From Chrysiogenes arsenatis DSM 11915 (lineage in GTDB: Bacteria > Chrysiogenota > Chrysiogenetes > Chrysiogenales > Chrysiogenaceae): a DNA stretch of 64,000 bases. Numbering within the stretch: position 1 is the stretch's first letter; every line of letters begins with the position of its first letter. The stretch covers positions 227,645-291,644 of the forward strand of contig NZ_KI273144.1 in the NCBI RefSeq assembly GCF_000469585.1, in the 5' to 3' direction. A program made the translations under genes and the position numbers. This document shows positions 18,560-27,041 of this stretch, in pieces. The notes under the pieces were generated by a model. The model was not told the DNA's origin and searched no databases. It saw only the letters and a program-made list of their open reading frames with translations.

Positions 18560-19377
18560 GAATCTTTACGGCACTGCTGCTTGTTTTGCTTTGTATCTCC
18601 ACCCTCTATGCCGCCCCCCGCGAGCTAATGCTTGCTAAAGCTTGGCAGCCCAACATCAACCCTACCGGCTGGTGGATGAGCGAAAAATTCGACGGAGTGC
18701 GTGGCTATTGGGATGGGGAGCGGATGTGGAGCCGTCAAGGCAACCGTATCAATATTCCCGACACACTGCGTCGGCAACTCCCACCCTTTGCGACGGATGG
18801 CGAACTGTGGGCCGGTCGCAACGCCTTTGAACAGACGAACCAGATTGTCCGACGCGATAGCTCCGATGAAAGCTGGCAAAAGATTTCGTACCTGATTTTT
18901 GACGCTCCCAATATCGATGCACCGTTCGAAGAGCGCATAGCTGCACTGCAAGCGTGGTACCGCGTGCCGCAACCGTCGCAGGTGCGCATTGTAGAACACA
19001 CTCTCTGCACCAGCGCCACCCACCTGCGCCAGACATTGCGGATTTTTGAAGCGAAAGGTGCCGAAGGGCTGATGCTCCGCGCCCCGCGCTCAGCGTATCA
19101 TGCAGGACGCAGTGACGCGCTCTTAAAAGTCAAATCATATTCCGATGCCGAAGGGGTAGTGATTGGCTATCGCCCCGGCAAAGGGAAATACATAGGCATG
19201 ACCGGAGCACTGGTTGTCCGACTTGCCGACGGCAACGAGCTCGCCCTTGGTTCGGGCCTAACCGACGCAGAGCGGAAAAACCCGCCAGCAATTGGCACGC
19301 TGGTGACATTCAAATATCGTGGCTATACCAATACCGGAAAACCCCGTTTTGCGACGTTCTGGCGTGTGCGGGAATAA
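18556..19377 (+). CDS. Minimal ATP-dependent DNA ligase with signal peptide (LigE-like)
   Basis: 273 residues. An N-terminal secretion signal (FTALLLVLLCISTLYAA) ends near residue 20. The nucleotidyltransferase domain follows with motif I EKFDGVRG (adenylated Lys 44), motif III (YLIFDAPN), motif IV (AEGLMLRAP) and motif V (LLKVK), then an OB-fold. There are no extra DNA-binding domains. Such Lig E enzymes are reported to be periplasmic and associated with DNA uptake or extracellular DNA in proteobacteria. The 4-base overlap with the EPS regulator is a notable context. Confidence 0.85.
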   Translation: MRIFTALLLVLLCISTLYAAPRELMLAKAWQPNINPTGWWMSEKFDGVRGYWDGERMWSRQGNRINIPDTLRRQLPPFATDGELWAGRNAFEQTNQIVRRDSSDESWQKISYLIFDAPNIDAPFEERIAALQAWYRVPQPSQVRIVEHTLCTSATHLRQTLRIFEAKGAEGLMLRAPRSAYHAGRSDALLKVKSYSDAEGVVIGYRPGKGKYIGMTGALVVRLADGNELALGSGLTDAERKNPPAIGTLVTFKYRGYTNTGKPRFATFWRVRE

Positions 19378-19390
19378 GGAAGGCTTTTTT

Positions 19391-20779
19391 ATGATTAATC
19401 TCATTCTCTGCGGCGGCTCTGGCACACGTTTATGGCCACTCAGCCGCACCATGCTCCCCAAACAATTCGTAAAAATCTTCGGCGGTCAATCGCTCTTTCA
19501 GCAAACGGTTCTGCGCAATCAAGCTGTCTGCGATGATTTCTTTGTTATTTCCAATATTGATCAATACTTTTTGGCCGTTGACCAGATACTCGAAACTGGT
19601 TCCACAAAAGCAAGATTCCTGCTCGAACCAATTGGCCGCAACACCGCCCCCGCCATTGCACTCGCCTGTTTGGCGCTGGCACCGGAAACTATCGTCCTTG
19701 TCACCCCCTCAGATCACTGCATTAAAGACGAAGTGGCCTACACAAAAGCAGTGAAACAGGCAACCCGGCTGGCGCAAACTGGTAAGCTGGTTACTTTTGG
19801 CATTCAGCCCACCTACCCCGAAACTGGCTTTGGCTACATCGAAGCAGATGGCGAGCGGGTACTTTCATTCAAAGAAAAACCTGATCTGGCTACCGCCACG
19901 CAATACCTCGAGCAAGGGAATTTTTACTGGAACAGTGGCATGTTCTGCTTTCAGGCTGGAGTGTTTCTGACAGAGCTCGAAAAACACGCTCCGGAAATTT
20001 ATCACGCTTCGCTTGCAGCGTATGGTGCCGCTCAGACAGATCACAACGAAACCCGCATACCGCTCGATGCCATGCAAAATATCCCGTCACAAAGCATCGA
20101 CTATGCCGTGATGGAACAATCCATCGAAGTTGCCGTCGTTCCATGCTCCATAGGCTGGTCTGACCTTGGGAGCTTTGACGCCCTCTATGAAGAGACAAAA
20201 AAGCCAAACAATGCCAACGCCGTGCTCGCCGGTGAGTGCCACGCGCCGCAACCACTCTGCATTGGATCGCAAAATAATCTTGTGGTGACGGGAAACCGTC
20301 AGGTGGCTTTGATTGATGTTGAAGATCTTTTAGTCGTTGATACCAGCGACGCCCTACTGATCGCCCGTAAGGGGAGTTCGCAGGAAGTGAAGCAGGTGGT
20401 CAATGCCCTGAAAGAACAGCACCCAGAGCTCACCGAAATCCATCGCTTGGCGCATCGTCCGTGGGGAACGTATGAAGTGCTGGTTGCTTCGGAACAATAT
20501 AAGGTGAAGCGGATTGTGGTGAAACCGGGAGCAAAACTTTCTTTGCAGAAACATTTTCACCGTAATGAACACTGGATCATTGTCAGCGGCACGGCCACCG
20601 TAACTGTCGGCGAGCGAACCTTTCTGGTGCGCCCGAACGAATCAACCTACATCCAGATGGGCGAAGTGCACCGCCTTGAAAACCAAGGGAAAATTGACCT
20701 TGTCATGGTTGAAGTGCAGGTCGGGGAATATACGGGCGAAGATGATATTGTGAGAATAGTGGATGAATATAAGCGGTAA
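19391..20779 (+). CDS. manC: Mannose-1-phosphate guanylyltransferase / mannose-6-phosphate isomerase
   Basis: 462 residues from ATG 19391, with aaggaagg upstream. The guanylyltransferase domain has GGSGTRLWPLSR at residues 8-19, VTPSDH and FKEKPDLATA. The type II phosphomannose isomerase cupin is C-terminal (RPWGTYEVL, KPGAKLSLQKHFHRNEHWI). One protein can thus do fructose-6-P to mannose-6-P and mannose-1-P to GDP-mannose. The middle step is performed by the phosphomannomutase encoded just downstream. First biosynthetic gene of the polysaccharide region. Confidence 0.95.
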   Translation: MINLILCGGSGTRLWPLSRTMLPKQFVKIFGGQSLFQQTVLRNQAVCDDFFVISNIDQYFLAVDQILETGSTKARFLLEPIGRNTAPAIALACLALAPETIVLVTPSDHCIKDEVAYTKAVKQATRLAQTGKLVTFGIQPTYPETGFGYIEADGERVLSFKEKPDLATATQYLEQGNFYWNSGMFCFQAGVFLTELEKHAPEIYHASLAAYGAAQTDHNETRIPLDAMQNIPSQSIDYAVMEQSIEVAVVPCSIGWSDLGSFDALYEETKKPNNANAVLAGECHAPQPLCIGSQNNLVVTGNRQVALIDVEDLLVVDTSDALLIARKGSSQEVKQVVNALKEQHPELTEIHRLAHRPWGTYEVLVASEQYKVKRIVVKPGAKLSLQKHFHRNEHWIIVSGTATVTVGERTFLVRPNESTYIQMGEVHRLENQGKIDLVMVEVQVGEYTGEDDIVRIVDEYKR

Positions 20780-20795
20780 ACAAGGAGTTGTTTTT

Positions 20796-21086
20796 ATGAA
20801 ACGGCAAGAAGTTATTAATTTCCTTGTACAGCAGAAAAGCCATTTAAAAAACACTTTTGGTGTGAATAAAATCGGTCTCTTTGGGAGTTTTGCCAGAGAG
20901 GAGCAGGGCGATACCAGTGACATTGATATCGTTGTCGAGATACAAAGCAAAAACAAATTCCGAAGTTTCTTTTCACTCAAGTATTACTTAGAGGAACAGC
21001 TTGGACGCTCCGTTGATCTTGGTATTGAGGGGTCACTCAAGCCAATGGTAAAAAAGTCTATCGAAAAAGAAGTAATTTATGTCTAA
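20796..21086 (+). CDS. MNT-domain nucleotidyltransferase (MntA-type antitoxin)
   Basis: 96 residues from ATG 20796, with aaggag upstream. The minimal nucleotidyltransferase motif GSX10DXD is exact: Gly30-Ser31 (LFGSFAREEQGD), then Asp 42 and Asp 44 (SDIDIVVE). In the Shewanella MntA/HepT system such a protein adenylylates a tyrosine next to the HEPN active site and thereby silences the toxin. The next gene begins 8 bases before this stop and starts with a HepT domain. A paralogue with the same motif numbering lies at 24100. It sits between manC and manB, where no such gene is needed for sugar synthesis. Confidence 0.88.
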   Translation: MKRQEVINFLVQQKSHLKNTFGVNKIGLFGSFAREEQGDTSDIDIVVEIQSKNKFRSFFSLKYYLEEQLGRSVDLGIEGSLKPMVKKSIEKEVIYV

Positions 21087-22764
21087 GCGAAGCCTAGAAC
21101 TCTACCGACAGGATATTCTAGAGTCGACTAAAGCGATACAGGAGTTTGTTCATGGCATGACACTGCAAAGTTTTGAGACAGACCGCAAAACATACAGCGC
21201 CACACTCCGTGAATATACTGTTATTGGCGAAGCTATCTCCAAGCTCATATCTCAGCTGGAGGCACAAGCGCCTAACTACCCCTGGCGCATGGTAAAGGAC
21301 TTTCGCAATATGATAGTTCATGAGTACTTTGGTGTTGATCCCGAAATCGTCTGGGATTTAACAAACTTGGAACTCCCAGAGCTGAAAAACCAAATAGAAA
21401 AAATCATCCTCACCTCGCCTCTCTCCTGCTTCAAAGCCTATGACATTCGCGGCAAAGTACCCGATGAACTGAATACCGACCTTGCCTATGCCATTGGTCG
21501 CGCCGTTGTGGCTGAACTCGGTGCGAAGCGTGTCGTTGTCGGCTATGACATCCGGCTCGAAAGCCCAGCGCTGGCGCAAAGCCTCACCGCCGGACTGACC
21601 GATAGTGGCGCAGATGTAATCGATATTGGCCTGTGCGGCACCGAAGAGGTCTACTTCGCCACCACGCACTACCAGGTCGATGGTGGCATTATGATTACCG
21701 CCAGCCATAACCCCAAAGGGTACAACGGCATGAAGCTTGTCGCCGCCGGATCGCGTCCGATTTCCAACGATAGCGGACTGCTGGCCATTAAGGCGCGAGT
21801 ACAGGCGGGTGATTTCCTCCCAGTAATCGCCAAAGGTGCAGCACATCTCAAAACCGATAAATCGGCCTACATTGCTCACCTTTTGACCTACGTCGACCGC
21901 TCCAAACTCAAACCACTACGCATTGTGATGAACCCCGGCAACGGCTCCGCAGGGGCTCTGATCCATCAACTCGCCACCCATTTGCCATTTACCATCATTC
22001 CCATTCACGATACACCCGACGGCAACTTCCCTCACGGCGTACCCAACCCGCTACTCCCCGAAAACCGTGCCGCCACCGCCGAAGCAGTTGTAACCCATAA
22101 CGCCGACTTTGGCATAGCATGGGATGGCGATTTTGACCGCTGCTTCTTGTTCGACGAAACCGGAGCGTTTATCGAAGGATACTACCTCGTTGGCCTGCTA
22201 GCCGAAACACTCCTCGCATCACACCCCGGAGCCAAAATCATCCACGATCCACGCCTGACATGGAATACGATTGAGCAAGTGGCACAAGCTGGTGGCGTTC
22301 CAGTGCAAAGCAAAACCGGACACGCTTTCATCAAAGAACGAATGCGGCTCGAAGACGCCGTGTATGGCGGCGAAATGTCGGCTCATCATTACTTTAAAAC
22401 CTTTGCCTACTGCGATTCGGGAATGATACCGTGGCTTTTAATCACCCAACTTATGAGCGATAAAGACAAGCGGCTTTCCCAACTCGTCGCCACGCGGATG
22501 GCCGCATATCCCTGCAGCGGTGAAATCAACTACACCGTGCAGGATATCCCCACCGTACTGGAGCGAATTCTTGCTCATTTCAGCAGCCAGAACCCAACCA
22601 TCAACCGTACCGATGGCATTAGCCTAGAGTTTGCAAACTGGCGTATGAATCTACGTGCCTCCAACACCGAGCCACTTTTGCGATTGAATGTGGAGAGTCG
22701 TGGCAATCAGGCGTTAGTGTGGGACAAGGTGCGGGAAATTGAGGCGCTGATTAAAACGGAGTAA
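21079..22764 (+). CDS. HepT (HEPN) toxin domain fused to phosphomannomutase
   Basis: 561 residues in one frame. Residues 1 to about 112 are a HepT/DUF86 HEPN domain with the RX4HXY motif (Arg 76, His 81, Tyr 83 in RNMIVHEYF), the RNase site and the adenylylated tyrosine of known HepT proteins. Residues from about 114 (LSCFKAYDIRGKVPDEL) to the end form a full phosphomannomutase: phosphoserine Ser 209 (TASHNPKGYNGMK), metal loop DGDFDR (349-354), sugar loop GEMSAHH and phosphate loop RASNTEP. No ATG or GTG lies near the junction at about 21415, so manB seems to have lost its own start. manB makes mannose-1-P between the two ManC reactions. The HepT part is preceded by its MNT partner. A sequencing frameshift cannot be excluded from the text alone. 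Confidence 0.88.
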   Translation: MSKRSLELYRQDILESTKAIQEFVHGMTLQSFETDRKTYSATLREYTVIGEAISKLISQLEAQAPNYPWRMVKDFRNMIVHEYFGVDPEIVWDLTNLELPELKNQIEKIILTSPLSCFKAYDIRGKVPDELNTDLAYAIGRAVVAELGAKRVVVGYDIRLESPALAQSLTAGLTDSGADVIDIGLCGTEEVYFATTHYQVDGGIMITASHNPKGYNGMKLVAAGSRPISNDSGLLAIKARVQAGDFLPVIAKGAAHLKTDKSAYIAHLLTYVDRSKLKPLRIVMNPGNGSAGALIHQLATHLPFTIIPIHDTPDGNFPHGVPNPLLPENRAATAEAVVTHNADFGIAWDGDFDRCFLFDETGAFIEGYYLVGLLAETLLASHPGAKIIHDPRLTWNTIEQVAQAGGVPVQSKTGHAFIKERMRLEDAVYGGEMSAHHYFKTFAYCDSGMIPWLLITQLMSDKDKRLSQLVATRMAAYPCSGEINYTVQDIPTVLERILAHFSSQNPTINRTDGISLEFANWRMNLRASNTEPLLRLNVESRGNQALVWDKVREIEALIKTE

Positions 22765-22797
22765 GTCCAGGTTAGCTGAGTCCATGCCATTACCCGC

Positions 22798-22878
22798 AGA
22801 TTTCTCGCTTCGCTCGAAACAACAAACGACACGACTAAGCACACTTCCTGTCATCTCGAACGCAGTGAGAGATCTCAG
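22798..22878. repeat. Interspersed palindromic repeat, rearranged half copies
   Basis: 22798-22820 (AGATTTCTCGCTTCGCTCGA...) resembles the right half of the element at 18065. 22850-22878 (GTCATCTCGAACGCAGTGAG...) repeats its left half. The halves are in swapped order. They fill the spacer between the HepT-ManB gene and gmd. Confidence 0.65.
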
Positions 22879-22941
22879 CCTCTTTCGGCCTTTCTTCCGT
22901 GGTTTTTTGCCTTTCATTCAAAATTAACAAAGGATCCCCAC

Positions 22942-24096
22942 ATGACCCAACAAAAAGTCGCCCTCATCACCGGAATCACCGGCCAAGACGGATCATACCT
23001 CGCCGAATTCCTCCTCAAAAAAGGATACATCGTCCACGGCATCAAACGCCGCACATCGCTTTTTAACACCGACCGCATCGACCACCTCTACCAAGACCCA
23101 CACGTGGAAAACCGCAACTTCATCCTCCACTACGGCGACATGACCGACTCCATGAATCTCACGCGGATCATCCAAGAAACCCAGCCCGACGAAATCTACA
23201 ACCTCGCCGCCATGAGCCACGTTCACGTCAGCTTCGAAACCCCCGAATACGTCGCCAACGCGGACGGCACTGGCACCCTACGGATCCTGGAAGCCGTCAA
23301 ACTCCTCGGCCTCACCCAAAAAACCAAAATCTACCAAGCCTCAACCTCCGAACTCTACGGCAAAGTCCAAGAAACCCCACAAAGCGAAACCACCCCATTC
23401 TACCCCCGCTCCCCCTACGCCGTCGCCAAAATGTACGCCTACTGGATCACCGTCAACTACCGCGAAGCATATAACATGTTTGCCTGCAACGGCATCCTCT
23501 TTAACCACGAAAGCCCCGTGCGCGGCGAAACCTTTGTTACCCGCAAAATTACCCGCGCCGCATCGAAAATAGCCCTCGGATTACAAGATAAGCTCTACCT
23601 TGGCAACCTCGACGCGAAACGGGACTGGGGACACGCCAAAGACTACGTCAAAATGATGTGGATGATCCTGCAACACCACACCGCCGAAGACTGGGTTATC
23701 GCTACCGGGCAGACAACCACCGTAAGAGATTTTGTAAAAATGAGTTTTGCTTATGCTGGTATCACACTTCGATTTGAAGGCACAGGGGTAAATGAAAAAG
23801 GAATCATCGCCAGCATTGACGAAAATCGATACCGCTCCCTCATTCAAAATTCACCATTAAATATTCAAAATTGCATCGGTTCGACAGTAGTCGAAGTAGA
23901 TGCTAAATACTTCCGCCCCACCGAAGTCGACCTCCTGCTCGGCGACCCCACCAAAGCTGAACAAAAACTCGGCTGGAAACGGGAATTCAACCTGCAAAAC
24001 CTCGTTGACGACATGATGCAAAGCGACCTAAAACTCATGACCAAAGACGTCTATCTCAAGGAAGGCGGCTACAAAACTATGAGTTATTACGAGTAA
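22942..24096 (+). CDS. gmd: GDP-mannose 4,6-dehydratase
   Basis: 384 residues, ATG 22942 behind aaagga. Extended SDR with [20 protein letters not shown] for [19 protein letters not shown], the catalytic YAVAK in [12 protein letters not shown], and [17 protein letters not shown]. It makes GDP-4-keto-6-deoxymannose, the substrate of Fcl at 24807. Near residues 295-313 it has an AT-rich stretch (encoded around 23841-23873) that reads like a small in-frame insertion. Family members usually pass directly from NEKG to VVEVDxxYFRP. A second Gmd-like gene lies at 38241. Confidence 0.95.
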   Translation: MTQQKVALITGITGQDGSYLAEFLLKKGYIVHGIKRRTSLFNTDRIDHLYQDPHVENRNFILHYGDMTDSMNLTRIIQETQPDEIYNLAAMSHVHVSFETPEYVANADGTGTLRILEAVKLLGLTQKTKIYQASTSELYGKVQETPQSETTPFYPRSPYAVAKMYAYWITVNYREAYNMFACNGILFNHESPVRGETFVTRKITRAASKIALGLQDKLYLGNLDAKRDWGHAKDYVKMMWMILQHHTAEDWVIATGQTTTVRDFVKMSFAYAGITLRFEGTGVNEKGIIASIDENRYRSLIQNSPLNIQNCIGSTVVEVDAKYFRPTEVDLLLGDPTKAEQKLGWKREFNLQNLVDDMMQSDLKLMTKDVYLKEGGYKTMSYYE

Positions 24097-24099
24097 TCA

Positions 24100-24393
24100 A
24101 TGACACAACAACAACTATTACAAACACTACGACACGCTCAAAAAGAACTTCAAGCGAACTTCGGCATCGAAAAAATCGCTCTCTTCGGTAGCTATGCACG
24201 TAATCAAGCACAGGAAGACAGTGATATAGATATCGCCATCCTTCAAACACAAAAGAAAGACTACTTTTCCCGCTTAAAAGCCATCCATTATCTTGAAAAG
24301 CTGTTGAATAAAAAAGTAGATATGGGGTATCTCGACACCATGCGAACCGTTATCCGCCAACAAGTAGAAAAAGAGATGATACATGTCGAGTAG
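24100..24393 (+). CDS. MNT-domain nucleotidyltransferase (second MntA-type antitoxin)
   Basis: 97 residues, starting 3 bases after the gmd stop. The GSX10DXD motif is exact (Gly30-Ser31 in LFGSYARNQAQED, Asp 42, Asp 44), with the same residue numbers as the protein at 20796; the two are paralogues. The expected role is to modify and neutralise the HepT protein of the next gene, which it overlaps by 11 bases. It separates gmd from fcl, two consecutive steps of GDP-fucose synthesis. Confidence 0.88.
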   Translation: MTQQQLLQTLRHAQKELQANFGIEKIALFGSYARNQAQEDSDIDIAILQTQKKDYFSRLKAIHYLEKLLNKKVDMGYLDTMRTVIRQQVEKEMIHVE

Positions 24394-24817
24394 AAATGCC
24401 GACCTATTTCTATTTGACGTATACATCGCAATCGTAAAAATTCAGCACTATGTCAGCGATTTTGCAGATGCAGAGAGTTTAAAAAATGACTGCAAAACAT
24501 GGGACGCTACCATCAGAGAATTCGAAATAATCGGCGAAAGCACGAAAAACCTTATCAAACTGGGCATACTCGACGAAACACATCGCGATATAGTAGACTT
24601 TCGCAACGTACTCATTCATGCTTACTTTGCAATAGACGAACATGAAGTATGGGGAATAATCCAAACCTTTTTAGAAGGATTTAAACAAGAAATATCCACG
24701 ATAATACACCACTATGAACCGCTGCAAAAAAAGCAACTTATTCATCTCCTCATACTAGAAAATCAACATATCGGTTTCCTGGTGCAAAGCCTACAGGAAC
24801 TACAAAATGGAAAATAA
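24383..24817 (+). CDS. HepT-like HEPN-domain toxin
   Basis: 144 residues. The HepT/DUF86 helical domain carries RX4HXY (Arg 74, His 79, Tyr 81 in RNVLIHAYF) and the conserved GESTKNL segment. In characterised members the Arg and His make an RNase and the Tyr is adenylylated by the MNT partner. It resembles the N-terminus of the fused protein at 21079 (SxTxREYTVIGEAISKL compared with [17 protein letters not shown]). After the HEPN core it has an extra tail of about 30 residues, rich in Leu and Gln. It overlaps both neighbours by 11 bases, as if tightly embedded in the operon. Confidence 0.87.
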   Translation: MSSRNADLFLFDVYIAIVKIQHYVSDFADAESLKNDCKTWDATIREFEIIGESTKNLIKLGILDETHRDIVDFRNVLIHAYFAIDEHEVWGIIQTFLEGFKQEISTIIHHYEPLQKKQLIHLLILENQHIGFLVQSLQELQNGK

Positions 24818-25757
24818 AACCATCTACATTGCCGGACACCAAGGGATGGTCGGCAGTGCGCTCGAACGGCAACTCCGCCAAAACCCCAGCAACCACATTA
24901 TAACCACCACCAAAAGCCAGCTTGACCTTACCGACCAAGCCGCCGTCAACCAGTTTTTTCAACAACACCGCATCGACCAAGTCTACCTCGCCGCCGCTAA
25001 AGTCGGTGGCATCCATGCAAATAACACTTACCCTGCCGAATTCATCTACCAAAACCTGATGATACAAACCAACATCATCCACGCCGCCCACCAAAACGGC
25101 GTACAAAAACTCCTCTTCCTCGGCTCAAGCTGCATTTACCCCAAACACGCCCCACAGCCGATGCAAGAAGAACACCTTCTTACCGGCCACCTCGAAGCTA
25201 CCAACGAACCCTACGCCATCGCCAAAATCGCTGGCATTAAACTCTGCGAAAGCTACAACCGCCAATACGGACGCGACTACCGCTCCGTTATGCCCACCAA
25301 CCTCTACGGCCCCGGCGACAACTATCATCCAGAAAACAGCCACGTCATCCCCGCCCTCATTCGCCGTTTTCATGAAGCAAAAATCAACAACACCCCAGCC
25401 ATCCAAGCATGGGGCACCGGCACACCAAAACGCGAATTCCTCTACGCCGACGACATGGCCGAAGCCTCCATCCACGTCATGAACCTAGACCCTGAAATAT
25501 ACGCCCAGCACACCCAGCCCATGTGCTCACACATCAACGTAGGCAGCGGCACCGACATCACCATCAAAGAACTCACCCACACCATCGCCGCAGTCATCGG
25601 ATACCACGGCACCATAGAATGGGACACCGCCAAACCAGACGGCACCCCCCGCAAACTCATGAACGTAAGCCGACTTGCTAAACTTGGCTGGCAAGCCACC
25701 ACGCCGCTTGAAGAAGGAATCAAAAAAGCATACCAAGCATATTTAGAGAAAAATTAA
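24807..25757 (+). CDS. fcl: GDP-L-fucose synthase
   Basis: 316 residues, overlapping the HepT gene by 11 bases. SDR with [15 protein letters not shown] for [12 protein letters not shown], the catalytic Tyr-Lys pair in [11 protein letters not shown], and [11 protein letters not shown]. The enzyme epimerises C3/C5 and reduces C4 of GDP-4-keto-6-deoxymannose to GDP-L-fucose. With manC, manB and gmd it completes a fucose-donor pathway. Also known as wcaG. Confidence 0.95.
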   Translation: MENKTIYIAGHQGMVGSALERQLRQNPSNHIITTTKSQLDLTDQAAVNQFFQQHRIDQVYLAAAKVGGIHANNTYPAEFIYQNLMIQTNIIHAAHQNGVQKLLFLGSSCIYPKHAPQPMQEEHLLTGHLEATNEPYAIAKIAGIKLCESYNRQYGRDYRSVMPTNLYGPGDNYHPENSHVIPALIRRFHEAKINNTPAIQAWGTGTPKREFLYADDMAEASIHVMNLDPEIYAQHTQPMCSHINVGSGTDITIKELTHTIAAVIGYHGTIEWDTAKPDGTPRKLMNVSRLAKLGWQATTPLEEGIKKAYQAYLEKN

Positions 25758-25770
25758 CAAAGGAGCCTTA

Positions 25771-26928
25771 ATGACTCGCCTTACCACCTTCACATCCGAA
25801 TCCGTATCCGAAGGCCACCCAGACAAAATGGCCGACCAAATCTCCGACGCCATCCTTGATGCCATCCTCGCCGAAGACCCCAAAGCTCGCGTCGCCTGCG
25901 AAACCCTCGTCAAAACCGGCCTCGTCATGCTCGCCGGCGAAATCACCACCAGCGCATGGATCGACGCCGAAGCCATCGTCCGCGACGTCGTCACAAAAAT
26001 TGGCTACGACAACAGCAACCTCGGTTTCGACGGCCACACTTGCAGCGTACTGACCGCCATCGGCAAACAATCCCCCGACATTGCTATGGGCGTCAACGAA
26101 GCCGAAAACCACGAACAAGGCGCTGGCGACCAAGGACTCATGTTCGGCTACGCCACCAACGAAACCGACGTCCTCATGCCCGCCCCCATCACACTCGCAC
26201 ACCGCCTTGTCAAGCGCCAAAGCGACATGCGCAAAAAGAAAATCCTCCCTTGGCTCCGCCCCGACGCCAAAAGCCAAGTCACCCTACGCTACGAAAACGA
26301 CCGCCCCATTGCCATAGACGCCATCGTCCTCTCCACCCAACACGACCCCCATATCGCCACTCAAGACCTGTGGGAAGCCGTAATGGAAGAAATCATCAAA
26401 CCCGTACTCCCCACCGAATGGCTCCATAAAGGAACCAAATACCACATCAACCCCACCGGCAACTTCGTCATCGGCGGCCCCGTAGGCGACTGCGGCCTCA
26501 CCGGACGTAAAATCATCGTCGACACCTACGGTGGATACGCCCGCCACGGCGGAGGAGCCTTCTCCGGCAAAGACGCATCAAAAGTCGACCGCTCAGCCGC
26601 CTACGCCGGACGCTACGTCGCCAAAAACATCGTCGCCGCCGGACTCGCCGAAAAATGCGAAATCCAAATCTCCTACGCCATCGGCGTCGCCGAACCCACC
26701 AACATCGCCGTCAACACCTTCGGCACCGGCACCATCAGCGACGACAAAATCGAAGCCTTGATCGCCAGACACTTCGACCTCCGCCCTAAAGGACTCATCA
26801 ACATGCTCGGCCTCCTCAAACCCATCTACCAACAAACCGCCGCTTACGGCCACTTCGGCCGTAACGACATCGATCTACCATGGGAAAAAACCGACAAAGC
26901 AGAAATGCTAAAAAACGACGCGAAGTAG
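25771..26928 (+). CDS. metK: S-adenosylmethionine synthetase
   Basis: 385 residues behind aaaggag. Family signatures are present: [57 protein letters not shown], and the P-loop-like [19 protein letters not shown]. It makes SAM from methionine and ATP. It is placed in the sugar-nucleotide operon beside ahcY and upstream of several sugar methyltransferase genes. This is probably a local supply-and-recycle arrangement, though it may simply be the only metK copy. Its codons end in C far more often than those of the sugar cassette that follows. Confidence 0.97.
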   Translation: MTRLTTFTSESVSEGHPDKMADQISDAILDAILAEDPKARVACETLVKTGLVMLAGEITTSAWIDAEAIVRDVVTKIGYDNSNLGFDGHTCSVLTAIGKQSPDIAMGVNEAENHEQGAGDQGLMFGYATNETDVLMPAPITLAHRLVKRQSDMRKKKILPWLRPDAKSQVTLRYENDRPIAIDAIVLSTQHDPHIATQDLWEAVMEEIIKPVLPTEWLHKGTKYHINPTGNFVIGGPVGDCGLTGRKIIVDTYGGYARHGGGAFSGKDASKVDRSAAYAGRYVAKNIVAAGLAEKCEIQISYAIGVAEPTNIAVNTFGTGTISDDKIEALIARHFDLRPKGLINMLGLLKPIYQQTAAYGHFGRNDIDLPWEKTDKAEMLKNDAK

Positions 26929-26946
26929 TCAAACACACAAGCTCCC

Positions 26947-26996
26947 GTCATCTCGAACACGCACTACCCGTCATCTCGAACGTAGTGAGAGATCTT
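26947..26996. repeat. Interspersed palindromic repeat, tandem partial copies
   Basis: GTCATCTCGAA at 26947-26957 and again at 26970-26980. The second continues as CGTAGTGAGAGATCTT, the left half of the element at 18065. It lies between metK and ahcY. Confidence 0.7.
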
Positions 26997-27041
26997 GACC
27001 CCTTTCAGCAATTTGACATTCAAAATTATCAAAGGACTCAC

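Noticed and set aside
21367..21415. Separate manB start inside the HepT-ManB frame
   Set aside because: Only a TTG at 21367 is in frame near the junction, without a ribosome site, so the fusion reading is preferred; not fully excluded.
25768..26277. Long minus-strand ORF opposite metK (and similar ones opposite ahcY, fcl and the RumA-like gene)
   Set aside because: Low-complexity Val/Gly/Asp-rich translations result from the C-rich codon use of the true genes on the plus strand; no start signals or family features.
26929..27041. Possible SAH or SAM riboswitch before ahcY
   Set aside because: The spacer is filled by partial copies of the interspersed repeat plus a gmd-like leader; I see no conserved SAH or SAM riboswitch core.
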